From the NCBI GenBank assembly GCA_027018935.1, contig JALUXZ010000234.1:1-33636 (forward strand): 33,636 bases of DNA, written 5' to 3'. Each line of letters begins with the position of its first letter. Within the stretch, counting starts at the first letter, position 1. Shown here in pieces: positions 7,606 through 15,178 of the stretch. The stretch is from Mariprofundaceae bacterium. GTDB taxonomy: Bacteria; Pseudomonadota; Zetaproteobacteria; Mariprofundales; Mariprofundaceae. The translations under genes were made by a program, and so were the position numbers. The notes under the pieces were generated by a model. That model was not told the DNA's origin. It saw nothing but the letters and a program-made list of their open reading frames with translations, and did no database searches.

Positions 7606-9030
7606 ATGTTTCATTATATATTTCTGTTACTACGTATTTTTATTACTTCTTTTATGCTAATGTTTTTTACATCGGCAGCATGCGCTACGAGCATGGATGA
7701 TGTGGAAAAACGCATGGGAGAAGCAGAGCAGCTTCGAGCCGCTGAATTTTCACCCAGTCATTATAGTGATGCAAAAAAATCTTTGGCAGAGGCTAAAGAA
7801 TATATTCAAATGGGCAAAAGTGATAAAGCTAGAAAATCTTTAGATGAAAGTGCCAATGAGCTTGATCGGGCGATTTTAGCTGTGCAGACGATGAGTTCAC
7901 AATTTCCAAGGTTAGTGGAATCTCGAGATCGTATGCAGATGACCGATGCAAGTTACTTACGTGATGATTTGGTGCTGCGTGCGGAACAAGATTTTAACCG
8001 TGTTGTTGAGTATGTTGAAGATGGAAATATGGAACGGGCAAAGGAGCGAGCTAAATTTGCTTTGCAAACCCTTCGTTCGGCGCAAGTTGTTTCCCTACGC
8101 AAGCAGTTTGTGCGCCCTGTGGTATTGAAAGTGGCTGAAGGGCGTAAGTTAAAAGCTAGAGAGTATGCTCCCAAAGCGACGGGTGAAGCGGTTGCTTTGA
8201 GAAGAGAAATTGAGCGTTTGGTGAAAGATAGCCCAGATAAGCAGGTGAAAATGCATGCGCTTGCAGAACAAGGTCAGTCTAAAGCCGAGCGTGCGATTGA
8301 AGTGGCAAAATTGGGTCGTCATATACGTGAAAATCCATCCATGGTTGAGACATTGCGTGATGCAGAAGAAGCGCGTCTGAGTGCTCTGGGCAAAGATCTT
8401 GGTATTGAGCTTAGTGGCGCAGATAGCGTTGAACAGCAAGCTTTGATGTTGCAGCAGGCAGTGGCACGCATGCAAGACAGTTATAACAAACAGCTTCAAG
8501 ACTCTGATAAAATGATAGCTTCATTAAATGCGAAGCTAGGTGTTTATGAAGGCGATCTTGCTAGCATGAATGAATTACGCAGGAAGTTACAAATTAAGAG
8601 GGACGCTGAAGAAAAAATTAAGCGGCTCACCAAGTTGTTTAACCCTAATGATGTTGAAATTCTTTTGACACCCGATGCGGATGTTATTTTGCGTATGAAA
8701 CGATTAAATTTTCGCAGTGGTAGTGCTGTGATTCCACCAGATACTTACACTATGATTGATGCAGCAGTACAGTCGATTTTAATGTTCTCGGATCGTTCGA
8801 TACGTGTGGAAGGGCATACAGATTCGGCAGGTGGCAATCTTTATAATCAGGCATTATCAGAGCGACGTTCAGAGGCGGTGAAAGCTTATTTAATGGCGAA
8901 GCTTGAGAAGTCTCGTACCGTTGAATCTGTAGGTTTTGGTGAGGAAAAACCGATTGCCAATAATGAAACATTGAAAGGTCGAGAGAAAAATCGCCGTATT
9001 GATATTGTTTTGCTTGTGCCACAATCTTAG
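7606..9030 (+). CDS. Exported DUF4398 + OmpA-like peptidoglycan-binding protein
   Basis: About 474 residues. ATG 7606 is chosen because AGGGAG ends 6 bp upstream; an in-frame ATG at 7588 has no site. A hydrophobic signal peptide ends near SAACA. The next ~70 residues (DDVEKRMGEAEQLRAAEFSP) match the DUF4398 helical domain. A long charged, probably coiled-coil region follows. The C-terminal ~120 residues are an OmpA/MotB domain with RLNFRSGSAVI, VEGHTDSAGG, NQALSERRSEAV and RGREKNRRIDI-type landmarks, which bind peptidoglycan in the periplasm. It probably links or monitors the cell wall. An intrinsic terminator follows. Confidence 0.88.
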   Translation: MFHYIFLLLRIFITSFMLMFFTSAACATSMDDVEKRMGEAEQLRAAEFSPSHYSDAKKSLAEAKEYIQMGKSDKARKSLDESANELDRAILAVQTMSSQFPRLVESRDRMQMTDASYLRDDLVLRAEQDFNRVVEYVEDGNMERAKERAKFALQTLRSAQVVSLRKQFVRPVVLKVAEGRKLKAREYAPKATGEAVALRREIERLVKDSPDKQVKMHALAEQGQSKAERAIEVAKLGRHIRENPSMVETLRDAEEARLSALGKDLGIELSGADSVEQQALMLQQAVARMQDSYNKQLQDSDKMIASLNAKLGVYEGDLASMNELRRKLQIKRDAEEKIKRLTKLFNPNDVEILLTPDADVILRMKRLNFRSGSAVIPPDTYTMIDAAVQSILMFSDRSIRVEGHTDSAGGNLYNQALSERRSEAVKAYLMAKLEKSRTVESVGFGEEKPIANNETLKGREKNRRIDIVLLVPQS

Positions 9031-9120
9031 TTTTTTGTAGTGAGGGCAGTATCCAAGTTTTGTGGTAAGAGAGAAATTACTGTTGAGAAAAGTTCTGATA
9101 GTGATGGAATTAAAATAAAT

Positions 9121-9147
9121 GGGCGGCCTTGGGTCGCCCTTTTTTTT
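9121..9147 (+). terminator. Rho-independent terminator after OmpA/DUF4398 gene
   Basis: An 8-bp GC-rich stem with one G-U pair (GGGCGGCC / GGTCGCCC) and a three-base loop is followed directly by a run of eight T. It lies about 90 bp after the stop of the upstream gene, so transcription of that unit should end here, and leuC needs its own promoter. Confidence 0.85.
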
Positions 9148-9195
9148 GTTTTGGGTACTATGTCGCCCAGACGGTCACGGTCGTCTATTGTTCCA

Positions 9196-9356
9196 GGGCA
9201 CCTCGAAAAACCTCGCACGAGTTAAACGTCGTTGATTTTCGCTCATAGCAAGGCGCAATAAAATGAGTAATAGCATCGCTATTACCCATTTTATTCAACG
9301 CAGCTAGGGGTGAAAAGCACAAGTTTAGCGAAGTGCCGAGGTTTTTCGAGGTGCCC
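9196..9356 (+). mobile_element. MITE family 1, copy 1 (161 bp)
   Basis: A non-autonomous element bounded by 20-bp perfect terminal inverted repeats (GGGCACCTCGAAAAACCTCG and its complement), which continue after a one-base offset. It is flanked by the direct repeat TCCA (9192-9195 and 9357-9360). The centre holds a palindrome around TAATAGCATCGCTATTA. Exactly the same length recurs at 13019 and, inverted, at 31067. It ends 9 bp before the leuC ribosome site. No transposase for it is in the window. Confidence 0.9.
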
Positions 9357-9375
9357 TCCATGTTAGGGAGTGAGC

Positions 9376-10779
9376 ATGTCCAAGACATTGTTTGAAAAAG
9401 TTTGGCAGCAGCATGTGGTGAAAGCCAATGATGATGGTTCCGTATTATTGTATATTGATCGGCAGTTGGTGCATGAAGTGACCAGCCCGCAAGCATTTGA
9501 AGGCTTGAGAGTGGCAGGGCGCAAGCCTTGGCGCGTAAGCGCATCTGTGGCAACACCTGATCATAATGTACCAACGACTGGGTTAGAGTTTGGTATTACA
9601 GATCCTGTGGCAAGAACACAGGTCGAAGCATTGGATGCGAATTGCAAAGAGTTTGGCATTAAAGAATTTTCTATGGGTGATATTCGTCAGGGAATCGTGC
9701 ATGTAGTTGGTCCTGAGCAAGGTTTGGTTTTGCCAGGTATGACTGTGGTATGTGGCGATTCACATACATCCACGCATGGCGCATTGGGCGCGATTGCGAT
9801 GGGCATTGGCACTTCGGAAGTTGAGCATGTTTTGGCGACTCAAACATTGATTCAGAAGAAGCCGAAAGTCATGCGTATTTCTGTCGATGGTGATTTGTCA
9901 GTAGGTATTACAGGTAAAGATGTTGCATTGTATATCATTGGTGAAATTGGTACGGCTGGCGGTACGGGTTATGCGATTGAATTTGCAGGCTCGGCGATTC
10001 GCTCATTGAGCATGGAAGGACGTATGAGTTTATGCAATATGACCATTGAGGCTGGGGCGCGTTGTGGCATGGTGGCCGTGGATGATGTGACCATTGATTA
10101 TGTGAAAGGTCGCCCATCAACGCCGACTGGCGATGTGTGGCAGCAGGCGGAAGCAGCATGGCGTGAATTATATTCGGATGCGGATGCTGTCTTTGATAAA
10201 GAATTAAATTTAAATGCCGCTGATATTGTGCCGCAGGTAACATGGGGAACCAGCCCTGAAATGGTTGTGCCGATTACTGGCTCAACACCTGCCTTGGCAG
10301 ATGCCAAAGATGATGTGCAACGTGAAGGTTGGACACGTGCATTTGAATATATGGGGCTAAAAGAAAATACGCCGATGTCAGATATTTTGATTGATAAAGT
10401 GTTTATTGGCTCTTGTACCAATGCACGTATCGAAGATTTTCGTGCAGCAGCAGCTATTGCTAAAGGTCATAAAGTTGCGGGTAATGTAAAGTTGGCAATG
10501 GTGGTTCCTGGTTCAGGTTTGGTGAAAAAACAGGCGGAAGAAGAAGGCTTGGATGTGATTTTTAAAGCGGCAGGTTTTGAGTGGCGTGAACCAGGTTGTT
10601 CGATGTGTTTGGCAATGAATGCAGATCGTTTGAACAATGGTGAGCGTTGTGCCTCTACATCCAATCGTAATTTTGAAGGTCGTCAGGGTGCGGGTGGGCG
10701 CACGCACTTATTAAGCCCAGCGATGGCAGCGGCAGCGGCGATTAAAGGTCATTTTGTAGACATTCGGAATTGGAGTTAA
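9376..10779 (+). CDS. leuC: 3-isopropylmalate dehydratase large subunit LeuC
   Basis: 467 residues from ATG 9376, chosen over the in-frame GTG at 9370 because AGGGAG (9365-9370) is its ribosome site and because [10 protein letters not shown] matches the family start. LeuC with LeuD isomerises 2-isopropylmalate to 3-isopropylmalate in leucine synthesis. [4Fe-4S] ligands are visible at C347 ([11 protein letters not shown]), C408 and C411 ([10 protein letters not shown]). [11 protein letters not shown] and NRNFEGRQG are also conserved. leuD follows after 3 bp; leuA and leuB are not in the window. A MITE occupies the position where a promoter would be expected. Confidence 0.97.
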   Translation: MSKTLFEKVWQQHVVKANDDGSVLLYIDRQLVHEVTSPQAFEGLRVAGRKPWRVSASVATPDHNVPTTGLEFGITDPVARTQVEALDANCKEFGIKEFSMGDIRQGIVHVVGPEQGLVLPGMTVVCGDSHTSTHGALGAIAMGIGTSEVEHVLATQTLIQKKPKVMRISVDGDLSVGITGKDVALYIIGEIGTAGGTGYAIEFAGSAIRSLSMEGRMSLCNMTIEAGARCGMVAVDDVTIDYVKGRPSTPTGDVWQQAEAAWRELYSDADAVFDKELNLNAADIVPQVTWGTSPEMVVPITGSTPALADAKDDVQREGWTRAFEYMGLKENTPMSDILIDKVFIGSCTNARIEDFRAAAAIAKGHKVAGNVKLAMVVPGSGLVKKQAEEEGLDVIFKAAGFEWREPGCSMCLAMNADRLNNGERCASTSNRNFEGRQGAGGRTHLLSPAMAAAAAIKGHFVDIRNWS

Positions 10780-10782
10780 GTC

Positions 10783-11418
10783 ATGCAAGCATTTACAACG
10801 TTAAACGGACTGGTTGTACCAATTGATCGTGCCAATGTGGATACTGATGCGATTATTCCAAAACAGTTTCTAAAAAGTATCAAACGTACAGGTTATGGTC
10901 CTTTTTTATTTGATGAATGGCGTTATAAAGATGTCGGTCAACCTGAAATGGACTGCACAAATAGACCATTAAAAAAAGACTTTGTACTGAATCAGTCGCG
11001 TTATCAGGGTGCGCAGATTTTGCTGGCACGCGAGAATTTTGGTTGTGGATCGTCACGTGAGCATGCGCCGTGGGCGATTTTGGATTATGGCATTTCATGT
11101 GTGATTGCACCGAGCTTTGCGGATATTTTTTATAATAATTGTTTTAAAAATGGTGTGTTGCCAGTTGTATTAAGTGATGACGAAATGGATGTGTTGTTTT
11201 CTGAAACACAGGCGGCAGAAGGTTATAAGCTTAGTATTGATTTGGCAGCGCAAGCCGTAACTACGCCAAGTGGACAAACCTTTCGTTTTGAAGTTGATGA
11301 CTTTCGCAAACATTGTTTGTTAAATGGTTTGGACGACATTGCGTTGACCTTGCAGAATGCTGAAGTGATTCGTGATTATGAGGGAAAACGTAAGAAAGAA
11401 GCAGCTTGGTTGTTTTAA
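10783..11418 (+). CDS. leuD: 3-isopropylmalate dehydratase small subunit LeuD
   Basis: A 211-residue swivel-domain subunit that completes the LeuCD isomerase active site. Landmarks are the opening [22 protein letters not shown], the substrate-binding [13 protein letters not shown], and [17 protein letters not shown]. Length is normal (E. coli LeuD is about 200). It starts 3 bp after leuC, so the two are co-translated in equal amounts. No clear terminator follows; the next 136 bp contain only the leader of the OmpA lipoprotein gene. Confidence 0.97.
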   Translation: MQAFTTLNGLVVPIDRANVDTDAIIPKQFLKSIKRTGYGPFLFDEWRYKDVGQPEMDCTNRPLKKDFVLNQSRYQGAQILLARENFGCGSSREHAPWAILDYGISCVIAPSFADIFYNNCFKNGVLPVVLSDDEMDVLFSETQAAEGYKLSIDLAAQAVTTPSGQTFRFEVDDFRKHCLLNGLDDIALTLQNAEVIRDYEGKRKKEAAWLF

Positions 11419-11554
11419 AGCGGGCTGTTGAGTGTAATGATAGGGTGTAAAAATTTCTTTATGAGGGTGCTTGCAGCAAATTGAGAAAAGTATCAAACTT
11501 GCAGATGTATTGAGTTTTAGTGGTTTATGCGGATTTATAAACAGGAGAGTTGAA

Positions 11555-12229
11555 ATGAAAAAATATATATTGATGGCGACAGTCTTACTTCTCAGCGCAT
11601 GTGTGACAGGCCCTGATGATCCAAACAAGCATACCAAACAAAATGCTGCTGGTGGTGCAGCTGCAGGTGCTTTATTGGGTGCGATTATTGGCTATCAAGG
11701 TGACCATTCTGGCGGCGCATTACGTGGCGCATTAGCTGGAGCAGCTGTTGGTGGTGCGCTTGGAGCTGGTACAGGCATCTATATGGATAAACAGCAGGCA
11801 GAGTTTGAACGTACACTGGCATCTGAGCGCCGTGCTAATCAAATTGAAGTGGAACGTTTGAAAAATGAAAACCTTAAAATAACCATGAACTCTGAAGTAT
11901 CATTTGATTTCAATTCATCTGCATTAAAGCCAGCGTTTAGCCGTACTTTGGACAAGGTGGCGAATATTTTACAGCGTTATCCGCGCTCAAGCATTCGTAT
12001 TATTGGACATACTGATAATGTAGGTTCAGCGGCATACAATCAGCGTTTATCTGAAGATCGTGCCAATGCCGTGGCATGGAGCTTGGAAGATGCGGGGGTG
12101 AGCCCGCAGCGTGTGACTACGGAAGGGCGTGGTGAATCACAACCGCGTGTTAGCAATGATTCAGAAGCAGGCCGTCAACTTAACCGTCGTGTTGAAATGT
12201 TGATTGTACCAGATAAAGATATTCAGTAA
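11555..12229 (+). CDS. OmpA-family outer-membrane lipoprotein (YiaD-like)
   Basis: About 224 residues from ATG 11555, where CAGGAGAG gives a good ribosome site; upstream in-frame codons have none. The N-terminus MKKYILMATVLLLSAC is a lipoprotein signal with lipobox LSAC. A glycine-zipper segment (about 30-75: AAGGAAAGALLGAIIGYQGD..., GALAGAAVGGALGAGTG) follows. The C-terminal OmpA domain carries SFDFNSSALKP, IIGHTDNVGS, NQRLSEDRANAV and GRQLNRRVEM. It is predicted to be anchored in the outer membrane and to bind peptidoglycan, like E. coli YiaD. Confidence 0.92.
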   Translation: MKKYILMATVLLLSACVTGPDDPNKHTKQNAAGGAAAGALLGAIIGYQGDHSGGALRGALAGAAVGGALGAGTGIYMDKQQAEFERTLASERRANQIEVERLKNENLKITMNSEVSFDFNSSALKPAFSRTLDKVANILQRYPRSSIRIIGHTDNVGSAAYNQRLSEDRANAVAWSLEDAGVSPQRVTTEGRGESQPRVSNDSEAGRQLNRRVEMLIVPDKDIQ

Positions 12230-12239
12230 TTACCATGTT

Positions 12240-12266
12240 GAGAAGCGGCTGCTTTAGCCGCTTCTC
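12240..12266 (+). terminator. Long hairpin without U-tract between lipoprotein and SEC-C genes
   Basis: An 11-bp perfect stem (GAGAAGCGGCT / AGCCGCTTCTC) with a 5-base loop lies 11 bp after the lipoprotein stop and about 30 bp before the SEC-C start. No T-run follows, so it is more likely a partial terminator or a 3' stabilising hairpin that lets some transcription reach the next gene. Confidence 0.6.
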
Positions 12267-12295
12267 GCTGGTTAATTTCGATAAAGGATTCTAAA

Positions 12296-13012
12296 GTGAC
12301 TGTTAAAGTTCAACGCAATGAGCCTTGCCCATGTGGCAGCGGCAAGAAATATAAAAAGTGCTGTATGCTTCAAAAACGTGAGCAGAGCGTGGCAAGTTTG
12401 GGGCGCAAAGAAGGTGTTCAGCTTGCATTGACTTGGCTGAATCAGCATTACAGCGAAGCGATTGAAGCTTGGGTTGAGAAGGTTTGGCTTGATGGTATAT
12501 CGGATGAGCAAAGGGCTGGTATTGCCAGTGCGGATGCAAGAATTCGCAGTATCCATGACATTAACTTGTTAGAACAATTATTATCAGAAGGAAACTTCTT
12601 AGATATAGATGGCGAGTCCTGTGCATTGACATTGGTGCTTGCTGCGGATGATCTGGGCTTGAATGATGCTCAACGTGATTATTTGAAGCAACTACCAACC
12701 TGTGCCTTGCAATTGTATCAAGTAACAGCTTGTCAGGCAGGTCAAAGCTTTACTGTGTGTGACGCTTTGAAAGATAAGGGTAAGGAAATTGTTATTGTTG
12801 ATAGTTATGCCAGCCGCATGTTTGAAGAGGATGATGTTGTTGCTTTAAGATTGCTGGAAACGCCTGCAGGTATGGAAACATCAGGTGCGATTTATCATAT
12901 TCCTGAAGCTTATGTGCAGGAATTAAAAGAGGCTTTATTGACCGCGAAACCAAAAGAGCACGCGAAGGTGCTGACTGCACGTTGGCTGGAGCTTGTCGCA
13001 GCCCATGTTTAG
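12296..13012 (+). CDS. SEC-C zinc-motif protein
   Basis: 238 residues from GTG 12296, with AAGGA upstream. Residues ~7-24 are a SEC-C metal-binding motif, RNEPCPCGSGKKYKKCC, as in the SecA C-terminus and YecA-like proteins, where CxC...CC binds zinc. The rest is soluble and acidic and not assignable to a known catalytic family; it has a DUF-like C-terminal domain ending in QELKEALLTAKPKE. Role unknown; SEC-C proteins often contact the ribosome or SecB. A MITE begins 6 bp past the stop, and a diverged second copy of the last ~41 codons sits at 14303-14427. Confidence 0.8.
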   Translation: MTVKVQRNEPCPCGSGKKYKKCCMLQKREQSVASLGRKEGVQLALTWLNQHYSEAIEAWVEKVWLDGISDEQRAGIASADARIRSIHDINLLEQLLSEGNFLDIDGESCALTLVLAADDLGLNDAQRDYLKQLPTCALQLYQVTACQAGQSFTVCDALKDKGKEIVIVDSYASRMFEEDDVVALRLLETPAGMETSGAIYHIPEAYVQELKEALLTAKPKEHAKVLTARWLELVAAHV

Positions 13013-13018
13013 AGGCTA

Positions 13019-13179
13019 GGGCACCTCGAAAAACCTCGCACGAATTAAACGACGTTGATTTTCGCTCATAGCAAGGTGCAGTAAAATGAGTAATATCATC
13101 GCTATTGTCCATTTTATTCAACGCAGCTAGGGGTGAAAAGCACAAGTTTGGCGAAGTGCCGAGGTTTTTCGAGGTACCC
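13019..13179 (+). mobile_element. MITE family 1, copy 2 (161 bp)
   Basis: Same orientation and same length as the copy at 9196, with roughly ten substitutions and no indels. The right terminus carries one mismatch (GGTACCC for GGTGCCC). Flanking tetramers are GCTA on the left and GGTA on the right, a possible target duplication with one mutation. It lies 6 bp after the SEC-C stop codon. Confidence 0.88.
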
Positions 13180-13183
13180 GGTA

Positions 13184-13209
13184 TTAAGCAGGCTCTACTC
13201 AGAAACTAA
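13184..13209. repeat. Stray 26-bp copy of the 30.28-kb repeat head
   Basis: A 26-bp stretch containing TCTACTCAGAAACTAA matches 30272-30297 with two mismatches, and 30456 onward in its core. It starts 4 bp after the MITE at 13019-13179. It shows that the repeat family at 30.2-30.6 kb has a truncated member here. The remaining sequence 13210-13290 has no recognisable content. Confidence 0.6.
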
Positions 13210-13290
13210 AACACTTCTGTATTTTCATTGAGCGCAGGGTTAGCCAAACTTTTATTGGATACTTCTGAGAGTTTGGGGAATACAGTACCT

Positions 13291-13455
13291 AGGGAGGTGC
13301 TGATTAACTCTGGATGAGTGGATATGCGATTCAAAATTTTCAACCCCAAGGCGGCAAGCGCAAGTAATAGCACCGCTATTGTTAAGTTTGCCAACGCCAG
13401 CGTTGGTAATTTTGGGCGCATAAACACCATGCATTGAGTTAATCAGCACCTCCCT
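13291..13455. mobile_element. MITE family 2 (165 bp)
   Basis: A 165-bp element with perfect 20-bp terminal inverted repeats, AGGGAGGTGCTGATTAACTC and its complement at 13436-13455. The ends are unlike family 1. The interior shares GCAAGCGCAA, GTAATAGCACCGCTATTG and CAACGCCAGC with family 1's GCAAGGCGCAA, GTAATAGCATCGCTATT and CAACGCAGC. No clear target duplication is visible. The right end is 10 bp from the stop of the PagP-like gene and may shape that transcript's 3' end. Confidence 0.82.
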
Positions 13456-13465
13456 GATGGAAAGT

Positions 13466-14161
13466 CTAGAAGTCTAGCATCTTTATTTTAAGTTGGAAAA
13501 AAAACAATGCCACCATTTTAGGCTCAACCTTTGGGATGTAGGTCATATTGACTGATACGTATTCTGTCCCTATAGAGAGTACAGGTAATAACCCTAGGAA
13601 TGGTTTGTTATTACGAAATCCTTTTCGTGTCATGAGGAAAGAAACAACTCCCGCATCAACGTGCAAGTTATCCAGCTTTTCAGAAACTGTAAAACGCCGC
13701 ACAATGCCCCCACCTGCATAATAAGAAGCATTTGAATTGGAATCAAGAAACCCTGATGCACTCACAAAGGGAATCCAGTTCTCATGCCATGGGTCAAAAT
13801 CATATTGCAGGCCACCGCCCCAATTATCTTCATTATAGGTTTGGCTGGCTGGGGCAGATTCAAGGTGAATCGCTTTGCCATTTAGTAGCGCATGCAAACT
13901 ACCCGCTTCGGCATGGTCAACGCTAGATAGCATAGAAACACTTATAAGCAGCAATAAAAGTGATAGCCCTGTAGACACACCAAGCTTGTTGCTTTTTGGA
14001 AAATAGGTTGACCTTCTTTGTGCTTTAAAATAGTTGCGAGACTTATCTGTCGCTCTGAATAAACACGACTTTAGTGTCTTGAGCATCAGCTTGGGGACAT
14101 AGAACAAATAAATAGCGGTGTAGCAAGAAGATGTATTGTTAATTTGTAATTGTTTACTCAT
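13466..14161 (-). CDS. PagP-like outer-membrane beta-barrel (putative lipid A acyltransferase family)
   Basis: Up to 231 residues; the true start is unsettled. A signal peptide (GLSLLLLLISVSMLSSVDHAEA) lies at residues ~64-86, so the first 60 residues may be untranslated, with GTG 13978 (residue 62) an alternative. From memory of E. coli PagP, these segments correspond: YNEDNWGGG (PagP YNERPWGGG), GFLDSN (AFKDSF), GLLPVLSIGTEYVSVNMTYIP (VLLPLASVGYG...QMTYIP). H99, D140 and S141 match catalytic H33/D76/S77 in order and near-identical spacing. PagP moves palmitate from phospholipid to lipid A. It stands alone on the - strand inside a mobile-element island, suggesting transfer. Distant members may have other activity. 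Confidence 0.68.
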   Translation of the reverse strand: MSKQLQINNTSSCYTAIYLFYVPKLMLKTLKSCLFRATDKSRNYFKAQRRSTYFPKSNKLGVSTGLSLLLLLISVSMLSSVDHAEAGSLHALLNGKAIHLESAPASQTYNEDNWGGGLQYDFDPWHENWIPFVSASGFLDSNSNASYYAGGGIVRRFTVSEKLDNLHVDAGVVSFLMTRKGFRNNKPFLGLLPVLSIGTEYVSVNMTYIPKVEPKMVALFFFQLKIKMLDF

Positions 14162-14302
14162 GTATGAGCATAAGCATATTACAAGCCAAGATATAAATGA
14201 TTCGGAACTATGGTTTATAAGTGTTTAATTCCATGTTAGAAAATTGTCACCTCAGAGGTGTGGATAGCTTGAGTTGTGTGTTGTTTTCCTGAACTAAGGG
14301 TG

Positions 14303-14427
14303 AGTTTATCATATTTCTGAAGCTCATGTGCAGGAATTAAAAGAGGCTTTGTTGACCGCGAAACCAAAAGAGCGTGCGGAGGTATTGACTGCACGTTGGT
14401 TGAAGCTTGTCGCTGCCCATGTTTAGA
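14303..14427 (+). pseudogene. Remnant of a second SEC-C gene (last ~41 codons)
   Basis: About 125 bp nearly identical (roughly 90%, about eleven substitutions) to 12891-13015, the 3' end of the SEC-C gene, including its TAG stop and the following GAGG. The reading frame stays open from YHISEAHVQ to the stop and most changes are conservative. The rest of the gene is missing: 14162-14302 has no coding match. It is the tail of a lost tandem paralogue or the far side of a duplication that enclosed the PagP/MITE segment. Confidence 0.85.
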
Positions 14428-14441
14428 GGAACCTAAATAAA

Positions 14442-14479
14442 CCCGATCAGCCTAAAGGCTGGTCGGGCTTGTTGTTTTT
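14442..14479. terminator. Bidirectional terminator
   Basis: An 11-bp stem with one T-G pair (CCCGATCAGCC / GGCTGGTCGGG), loop TAAA, followed on the + strand by CTTGTTGTTTTT. On the - strand it is followed by TTTATTTAGG. It sits between the SEC-C remnant (+) and the convergent outer-membrane protein gene (-), and so serves both. Confidence 0.85.
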
Positions 14480-15032
14480 AGAAGTGATAATTAGCGGTTG
14501 CGGAAATGCCTCTGATTTTAGCTTTAAAATTCTGAGAGCTGTCTGCTTTATTTGAATATTGTACATATTCAGCGCCAATAGAAATAGCATCTTGGATTTT
14601 ATACTCAAATCCTGCGCCGAAACTGACTTGAGTTTTTGTCTGACTTGTGGATGGGTTTCCGCCTCCAGTGACAGTTACTTTAGCCGTTGTCGCACCAATA
14701 AGTCCATAGATGCTGGCTTGTTCTGCAATGGGAAACTGTGGTTTTATCAAATAAGAGATAAAGCTTACTTTGGATGACACGCCTCCTGTATTACTTACCG
14801 TTGATGATTTGATTCCACCAATGCGTAACTCTGCACCAATATATGGGTTGAAATCAGCCCCTCCCTTCAGGAAGCCGCCAAAAGTTGAACTGGTTTTCAA
14901 GCCAGAGCCGAAATCGGTGGTGAAAGTTCCCAAACCAATACCCACATAAGGCTTCACTTCTGAAGCTTGTGCATTCACTGTCGCAAAAGCCACGATAATG
15001 CTGGCAGCAGCCACGTTAAAAAAAGTTTTCAT
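14478..15032 (-). CDS. Outer-membrane beta-barrel protein
   Basis: 184 residues with a classical signal peptide (MKTFFNVAAASIIVAFATVNAQA, cleavage before SEVKPY). The mature part alternates polar and hydrophobic residues. YVGIGLGTFTTD opens a first strand, AELRIGG, YGLIGATTAKV and VSFGAGFEYKI are later strands, and the chain ends in the aromatic NYHF favoured by the Bam machinery. It resembles 8-strand OmpA/opacity-type barrels (outer_membrane_beta-barrel family); it may mediate adhesion or be structural. The AGGAG ribosome site is well placed. A G10 tract lies 70 bp upstream inside a plausible promoter. Confidence 0.83.
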   Translation of the reverse strand: MKTFFNVAAASIIVAFATVNAQASEVKPYVGIGLGTFTTDFGSGLKTSSTFGGFLKGGADFNPYIGAELRIGGIKSSTVSNTGGVSSKVSFISYLIKPQFPIAEQASIYGLIGATTAKVTVTGGGNPSTSQTKTQVSFGAGFEYKIQDAISIGAEYVQYSNKADSSQNFKAKIRGISATANYHF

Positions 15033-15088
15033 ATTAATTCATTCTCCTTACTATTTTTAAGGGTGTTTAAGAAAGCACCAATTATTGC

Positions 15089-15117
15089 AAGCTAAGTGTG
15101 TGGGGGGGGGGAGTCAA
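15089..15117 (-). promoter_or_regulatory. Candidate promoter with G10/C10 spacer tract
   Basis: On the - strand, TTGACT (15112-15117) is a near-consensus -35. It is followed by ten C (15102-15111) and ACACACT, then TAGCTT (15089-15094), a weak -10 at exactly 17 bp spacing. Another -10-like AATAAT lies further on. Slippage in the homopolymer would change the spacing, as in known phase-variable porin promoters. Start of the outer-membrane protein is about 57 bp downstream. Confidence 0.5.
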
Positions 15118-15178
15118 GCATCATCGATGCTATCCTTTTCTGGATGCTTTTTGTATGCGCTTGTTGTAAGATTTTCGC

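Noticed and set aside
9031-9195. Riboswitch or leucine attenuator upstream of leuC
   Set aside because: The region shows only the terminator of the upstream gene and ~48 unremarkable bases; there is no leader peptide with leucine codons.
13978-14161. Long N-terminal extension of the PagP-like protein as a real domain
   Set aside because: The stretch precedes a clear signal peptide and shows no domain; it is more likely untranslated upstream sequence. The exact start stays open.
15121-15178. Weak stem GCTATCC/GGATGC followed by TTTTT, as a terminator or 4.5S RNA before dnaX
   Set aside because: The stem is short and bulged, no + strand gene lies upstream to terminate, and the SRP RNA core is absent.
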